This document shows positions 6,940 to 10,371 of a stretch of DNA of 10,371 nucleotides, in pieces. Below the pieces are notes generated by a model. That model was not told where the DNA came from. It was given only the letters and a program-made list of their open reading frames with translations, and ran no database searches. Within the stretch, counting starts at the first letter, position 1. Each line of letters starts with the position of its first letter. Position numbers and translations under genes: made by a program. The DNA is from Pseudomonadota bacterium (GTDB lineage Bacteria > Pseudomonadota > Alphaproteobacteria > Rhizobiales > Rhizobiaceae). Location: NCBI GenBank assembly GCA_023435335.1, contig JAEYRU010000298.1, positions 1 to 10,371 of the forward strand. The letters run 5' to 3'.

Positions 6940-8411
6940 CAGTTGCTCTCGTGCCAGGTGCGGCCGTCGCGCTCTATCAGCGCGATCGAGCCGGAGGGGC
7001 CCCAGGTGCCCGCCGTATAGCCCTGCACCGGGGTGCCGTTCTCCTCCCACGCAGCCAGGATCGGGTCGATCCAGCGCCACGCGGCTTCCACCTCGTCGCG
7101 CCGCATGAAAAGCGTCTGGTTGCCGCGCACGACGTCCATGATCAGCCGCTCGTAGGCGTCGGGATTGCGCAGCTTGAACGACTGGGCGAAGCTCATGTCG
7201 AGCGGCACGTGGCGCAGCCGCATTCCCCCCGGGCCGGGGTCCTTGATCATGATCCACTGCTTCACGCCCTCGTCGGGCTGCAGCCGGATGACCAGCTGGT
7301 TGGGCGAGACGGGTCCCGCGCTGTCGCCGAAGATCGAGTGCGGGATCGGCTTGAATGTGATGACGATTTCGGACACCCGCGCCGCCAGCCGCTTCCCGGT
7401 GCGCAGGTAGAAGGGCACACCCGCCCACCGCCAGTTGGCGATCTCGGCCTTCAGCGCCACGAAGGTCTCCGTGTCGCTCTGGCCGTTTCCGAGTTCGTCG
7501 AGATACCCCTTCACCGCGCCGCCCGACGAGGCGCCGGAGCGGTACTGGCCGCGCACGGTCAGCTTCGGCGCATCGTTCCCGTTGATGCGGGTGAGCGAAC
7601 GCAGGACCTTCAGCTTCTCGTCACGCACGGCGTCGGCGTCGAGCGAGGACGGCGGTTCCATGGCGACCAGGCACAAGAGCTGCAGGATGTGGTTCTGCAC
7701 CATGTCGCGCAGCGCGCCCGCCTTGTCGTAGTAGCTGACGCGATCCTCCAGCCCCACCGTCTCGGCCACGGTGATCTGCACGTGGTCGATATGGGCAGAG
7801 TTCCACAGCGGCTCGAACAGCGCGTTGCCGAAGCGCAACGCCATCAGGTTCTGCACCGTCTCCTTGCCGAGATAGTGGTCGATGCGGAAGATCTGCTGCT
7901 CGTCGAACACCTCGCCGATGGCGTCGTTGAGGTCGCAGGCCGACGCCAGGCTGCGCCCGATAGGCTTCTCCACCACGATGCGCGTGGAAGGAAGCGCCAA
8001 TCCCTGCATCTCCAGATTCCTGGCGATGTCGCCGAACAGTCCGGGGGCCACGGCCAGGTAAAAGACCCGGATGCTGGTGCTGTCGCCGATGGCCTCCTTC
8101 AGCGCGTCGAAGCCCTCGCCGGCTCGGGCATCCACCGGAACATAGGATAGCCGGCCGACAAAGGCGTCGACCTCGGCCGCATCCTGATCTTCGCCATGCA
8201 CATGGTCGGCGATCGCCTTGCGCGCAAACGCGCGGAAGTCCTCGTCGGACAGTTTCGATCGCGATGCGCCGATGATCCGCGTCGGCTCGCTGAACTGCCC
8301 GGAGCGCTGCCGCTGGTAGAGGGCGGGAATCAGCTTGCGCTCGGCGAGATCGCCGGTGCCGCCAAAGACGATGAAGTCGAAGGGTTCGACAGGAATGATT
8401 TGGCTGGTCAT
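6939..8411 (-). CDS. zwf: Glucose-6-phosphate 1-dehydrogenase
   Basis: Oxidises glucose 6-phosphate to 6-phosphogluconolactone with NADP or NAD, opening both the Entner-Doudoroff and the oxidative pentose phosphate routes. The 490-residue length is standard. The nucleotide-binding turn is FGGTGDLAERK (residues 16-26). The substrate and active-site signature RIDHYLGKE is at 176-184, with Asp178 and His179 as the expected catalytic pair. VVEKPIGRSL, QNHILQLL (second catalytic His) and FYLRTGKRL are also present. ATG 8411 is chosen because MTSQIIPVEPFDF is the usual rhizobial Zwf start, although no good Shine-Dalgarno sequence precedes it: CCTCC is found there instead. First gene of zwf-pgl-edd, with a one-base overlap into pgl. 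A palindrome lies in the predicted promoter spacer. Confidence 0.98.
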   Translation of the reverse strand: MTSQIIPVEPFDFIVFGGTGDLAERKLIPALYQRQRSGQFSEPTRIIGASRSKLSDEDFRAFARKAIADHVHGEDQDAAEVDAFVGRLSYVPVDARAGEGFDALKEAIGDSTSIRVFYLAVAPGLFGDIARNLEMQGLALPSTRIVVEKPIGRSLASACDLNDAIGEVFDEQQIFRIDHYLGKETVQNLMALRFGNALFEPLWNSAHIDHVQITVAETVGLEDRVSYYDKAGALRDMVQNHILQLLCLVAMEPPSSLDADAVRDEKLKVLRSLTRINGNDAPKLTVRGQYRSGASSGGAVKGYLDELGNGQSDTETFVALKAEIANWRWAGVPFYLRTGKRLAARVSEIVITFKPIPHSIFGDSAGPVSPNQLVIRLQPDEGVKQWIMIKDPGPGGMRLRHVPLDMSFAQSFKLRNPDAYERLIMDVVRGNQTLFMRRDEVEAAWRWIDPILAAWEENGTPVQGYTAGTWGPSGSIALIERDGRTWHESN

Positions 8412-8441
8412 CTCGGAGGATCGTTCGATGTTGCGGCCCTC

Positions 8442-8470
8442 CCTATAGTCTAATCGATTTAGAATCGCCA
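8442..8470 (-). promoter_or_regulatory. Candidate zwf promoter with palindromic operator in its spacer
   Basis: On the minus strand, TGGCGA (8470-8465) and TATAGG (8447-8442) are 17 bases apart, a weak -35 and a fair -10. Between them lies TCTAA-N5-TTAGA (8463-8449), a palindrome with AATCGATT at its centre. A repressor there would exclude RNA polymerase. RpiR-type regulators such as HexR control zwf-edd operons in many proteobacteria and bind palindromes; whether this is such a site is inference. Confidence 0.45.
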
Positions 8471-8519
8471 GAGCGGGGCGGAGGATTTCTTGCGCTTGAC
8501 ACCTCTGCCGGCGGTCGCT

Positions 8520-8536
8520 TTTTCACCGAATGAAAA
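8520..8536. promoter_or_regulatory. Inverted repeat upstream of the aldehyde dehydrogenase gene
   Basis: TTTTCA (8520-8525) and TGAAAA (8531-8536) flank five bases. The repeat begins 18 bases after a perfect TTGACA (8496-8501), where a -10 would be expected but none is convincing. Candidate regulator site for the aldehyde dehydrogenase-SDR genes. A separate -10-like CATAAT lies at 8570-8575 without a recognisable -35. Confidence 0.3.
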
Positions 8537-8597
8537 CCGCTCTTTCGCCCCGCGCGCCGCGACGGCGTGCATAATAACAGGTTGGAGAATGACCACC

Positions 8598-10073
8598 ATG
8601 GGCACACATCTTTCCACAACGGTCGCGCAGGGCCTCGCCTTCATGAATCTCGTCGACGGCAAGCCGGCGGATTCGATGTCGGGCGCGCGCATCGACGTTG
8701 TCTGCCCGTCCGACGGAAAAGTCTTCGCCTCGATCCCGGCTTCGGGCACGGCGGACGTGGACCGCGCCGTGAAGGGGGCTCGCCGCGCCTTCGACACCGG
8801 CCCCTGGAGCCGCATGCCCGCCGTCGAGCGCGGCCGCTGCCTGACCCGGCTGTTCCATCTGGTCGAAAAGCACGGCGACGAGCTGGCGGCGCTGGAATCG
8901 CGCGACACCGGCAAGCCGGTGCGGCAGGGCAGGGCGGACGTGACCGCCACCATGCGCTATTATGAATTCTACGGGGGCGCCGGCGACAAGATCCACGGCG
9001 ACACCATTCCCTTCCTCGACGGCTATACGGCGCTCACGCTGCGCGAGCCGCACGGCGTGGTGGCCGGCGTCATTCCCTGGAACTACCCGCTGCAGATCCT
9101 CGCCCGGGTGGCCGGCGCGGCGCTGGCCATGGGCAACACGCTGGTCGTGAAACCCGCCGAGGACGCCTCGCTGACGGCGATCCGCATCGCCCAGCTGGCG
9201 CTGGAAGCCGGCATTCCCGAAGGCGTCTTCAACGTCGTTACCGGTTACGGTCGCGAGGCGGGCGCGGCGCTGTCGGCGCATCCGGGCGTCGACTACGTCA
9301 CCTTCACCGGCTCGCCGCTGACCGGCACGGCGATCCAGCAGGCGGCCGCGGTCAACAACCGCGGCGTGACGCTTGAACTCGGCGGCAAGTCGCCGCAGAT
9401 CGTCTTCGCCGACGCCGATATCGATGCGGCGCTCCCCGTGCTGGTCAACGCGATCATCCAGAATGGCGGTCAGACCTGTTCGGCCGGCAGCCGCATCCTT
9501 GTCGAGAAGCCGGTCTACGAGCGGGTGGCGGCCGGGCTCGCCGAGCGGTTCTCGAAGCTCACCGCCGGACCGCACGACGCCGATCTCGATCTCGGCGCGC
9601 TGATCAACCCGAGGCAGAAGGAGCGTGTCGCGGGCCTCGTCGCCGCGGCCGAGGAAGCCGGCGTTCCAGTCCTTGCGCGCGGGCACGTTGCTCCCGACGC
9701 GCCGCAAGGCGGCTACTATTTCGCGCCGGCCCTGTTCGGCTCGGTCGATCCCGATGCCGCGATCGCACAGGAGGAAGTGTTCGGCCCGGTGCTCTCGCTG
9801 TTTGCCTTCGAGGGCGAGGAACAGGCAATCGCGCTCGCCAACGGCACCGAGTTCGGACTGGTCGCCGGCGTCTGGACCCGCGACGGCGGCCGCCAGCATC
9901 GGGTGGCCAAGCGCGTGCGTGCCGGCCAGGTTTTCGTCAACGGGTACGGCGCGGGCGGCGGCATCGAGCTGCCCTTCGGCGGGTTCAAGAAGTCCGGCCA
10001 CGGCCGCGAAAAGGGTTTCGAGGCGCTCTACGACATGAGCGCCACCAAGACGATCGTCTTCAACCACGGCTGA
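8598..10073 (+). CDS. NAD(P)-dependent aldehyde dehydrogenase
   Basis: Oxidises an aldehyde to its carboxylate. With the start at ATG 8598 it has 491 residues, the usual length of this superfamily. Catalytic residues are visible with normal spacing: Asn162 in PWNYP, Glu260 in LELGGKSP and Cys294 in GGQTCSAGSR. EEVFGPVLS and PFGGFKKSGHGREKG near the C-terminus are further family signatures. It resembles the betaine-aldehyde/aminobutyraldehyde-like group, but the substrate cannot be named. The start is uncertain. ATG 8598 has GGAG ten bases upstream; ATG 8589 is too close to it; a TTG at 8490 has GGAGG five bases upstream but would add 36 residues not usual in the family. The SDR gene follows after 29 bases, so the two are probably co-transcribed, divergently from zwf. 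It may act on the product of the SDR. Confidence 0.95.
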   Translation: MGTHLSTTVAQGLAFMNLVDGKPADSMSGARIDVVCPSDGKVFASIPASGTADVDRAVKGARRAFDTGPWSRMPAVERGRCLTRLFHLVEKHGDELAALESRDTGKPVRQGRADVTATMRYYEFYGGAGDKIHGDTIPFLDGYTALTLREPHGVVAGVIPWNYPLQILARVAGAALAMGNTLVVKPAEDASLTAIRIAQLALEAGIPEGVFNVVTGYGREAGAALSAHPGVDYVTFTGSPLTGTAIQQAAAVNNRGVTLELGGKSPQIVFADADIDAALPVLVNAIIQNGGQTCSAGSRILVEKPVYERVAAGLAERFSKLTAGPHDADLDLGALINPRQKERVAGLVAAAEEAGVPVLARGHVAPDAPQGGYYFAPALFGSVDPDAAIAQEEVFGPVLSLFAFEGEEQAIALANGTEFGLVAGVWTRDGGRQHRVAKRVRAGQVFVNGYGAGGGIELPFGGFKKSGHGREKGFEALYDMSATKTIVFNHG

Positions 10074-10092
10074 ACGCCGCCCATTCATCGAG

Positions 10093-10097
10093 AAGGA
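10093..10097 (+). promoter_or_regulatory. Ribosome binding site of the SDR gene
   Basis: AAGGA within AGAAGGAAAG, five bases before ATG 10103. A strong, well-spaced site that confirms the start. Confidence 0.7.
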
Positions 10098-10102
10098 AAG
10101 AA

Positions 10103-10371
10103 ATGGCTCGTCTCAAGGACAAGGTCGCCGTCATCACGGGCGCCGCTTCGGGCTTCGGCGAGGGCATGGCGAAGCGCTTCGCCGAGGAGGGCGCCAGGGT
10201 CGTTGTCGCCGACCTCAACTTCAAGGGCGCCCAGCGTGTCGCAAAAGAGATCGGCGACGGCGCGGTCGCGATCCAGACCGACGTCTCGCTGGCCTCCGAG
10301 ATCCGCGAAATGGTCGACCTCGCCATGTCGAAGTTCGGCCGCCTCGACATCATGGTCAACAATGCGGGCTA
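10103..10371 (+). CDS. Short-chain dehydrogenase/reductase, 3'-truncated
   Basis: An NAD(P)-dependent oxidoreductase of the classical SDR family; only the first 89 residues are in the window. The Rossmann signature TGAASGFG (residues 12-19) fits TGxxxGxG. Asp37 at the end of the second strand (VVVADLN) points to NAD over NADP. A TDVS motif follows, and NNAG (86-89) marks the fourth strand just before the cut. The catalytic Ser-Tyr-Lys residues lie beyond the window, so substrate and activity cannot be judged; automated names such as FabG or glucose dehydrogenase would be guesses. It lies 29 bases after the aldehyde dehydrogenase on the same strand and is probably in the same operon, suggesting an alcohol-to-aldehyde-to-acid sequence. 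Confidence 0.93.
   Translation, partial: MARLKDKVAVITGAASGFGEGMAKRFAEEGARVVVADLNFKGAQRVAKEIGDGAVAIQTDVSLASEIREMVDLAMSKFGRLDIMVNNAG

Noticed and set aside
6940..7428. N-terminal extension of the lactonase to 398 residues
   Set aside because: It is zwf read in another frame. The true ATG at 6939 overlaps the zwf stop.
6759..8150. A 463-codon + strand frame opposite zwf and pgl
   Set aside because: Compositional shadow of zwf/pgl with no recognisable domain; it crosses two well-supported genes.
8523..10088. A 521-codon open frame antisense to the aldehyde dehydrogenase gene
   Set aside because: It mirrors the ALDH codons in GC-rich DNA, has no family motif and is rich in Arg, Gly and Ala. The sense gene has all catalytic motifs.
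4404..10371. Sulfoquinovose Entner-Doudoroff pathway (SDR, lactonase, dehydratase, ALDH all present)
   Set aside because: Zwf, Pgl and Edd carry canonical glucose-6-phosphate pathway signatures, the SDR and ALDH are on the other strand, and no sulfosugar-specific gene is seen.
1..10371. Mobile element, CRISPR array, tRNA or prophage remnant
   Set aside because: I saw no transposase or integrase, no regularly spaced repeats, no tRNA-like cloverleaf and no abrupt composition change.

Overview
The window is gene-dense, GC-rich DNA with almost no intergenic space. It most likely comes from an alphaproteobacterium of the Hyphomicrobiales (rhizobia and relatives, perhaps Phyllobacteriaceae-like). 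The grounds are the zwf-pgl-edd gene order, the N-terminal style of the Zwf protein, the ArsR-rhodanese/MBL-hydrolase pair and the base composition. This placement is inferred from recognised families and not from a marker gene. No RNA gene, insertion sequence, CRISPR array, prophage or integrase is visible, and no gene-free stretch exceeds 300 bases.

Layout. (1) Positions 1-1646, +: the 3' two thirds of a family GH3 beta-glucosidase with an inserted PA14 domain; its N-terminal barrel lies outside the window. (2) Positions 1612-4394: a sulfur-stress-like module. An MFS transporter (1612-2886, -) and an MBL-fold hydrolase related to persulfide dioxygenases (2883-3626, -) are translationally coupled by a GTGA overlap. 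Divergent from them is an ArsR-type repressor fused to a rhodanese domain (3735-4394, +). A 10+10 bp perfect inverted repeat at 3688-3715 lies between the divergent genes, within or beside both predicted promoters. (3) Positions 4404-8411, -: a canonical upper Entner-Doudoroff operon, zwf, pgl, edd, carrying glucose 6-phosphate to 2-keto-3-deoxy-6-phosphogluconate. The aldolase gene eda is not in the window. (4) Positions 8598-10371, +, divergent from zwf: an NAD(P)-dependent aldehyde dehydrogenase followed after 29 bp by a short-chain dehydrogenase/reductase cut off by the window end.

How they work together. The glucosidase can release sugar monomers that, once phosphorylated, feed the Entner-Doudoroff operon. 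The ALDH-SDR pair is probably a separate oxidation pathway of unknown substrate. The middle module looks like a self-contained circuit: a repressor whose only cysteines are in its rhodanese domain, a persulfide-dioxygenase-like hydrolase with an unusual metal-site residue (His137 where Asp is expected), and an exporter candidate. This module is the most interesting part of the window. The rest is well-known central metabolism, with several small regulatory palindromes worth testing.
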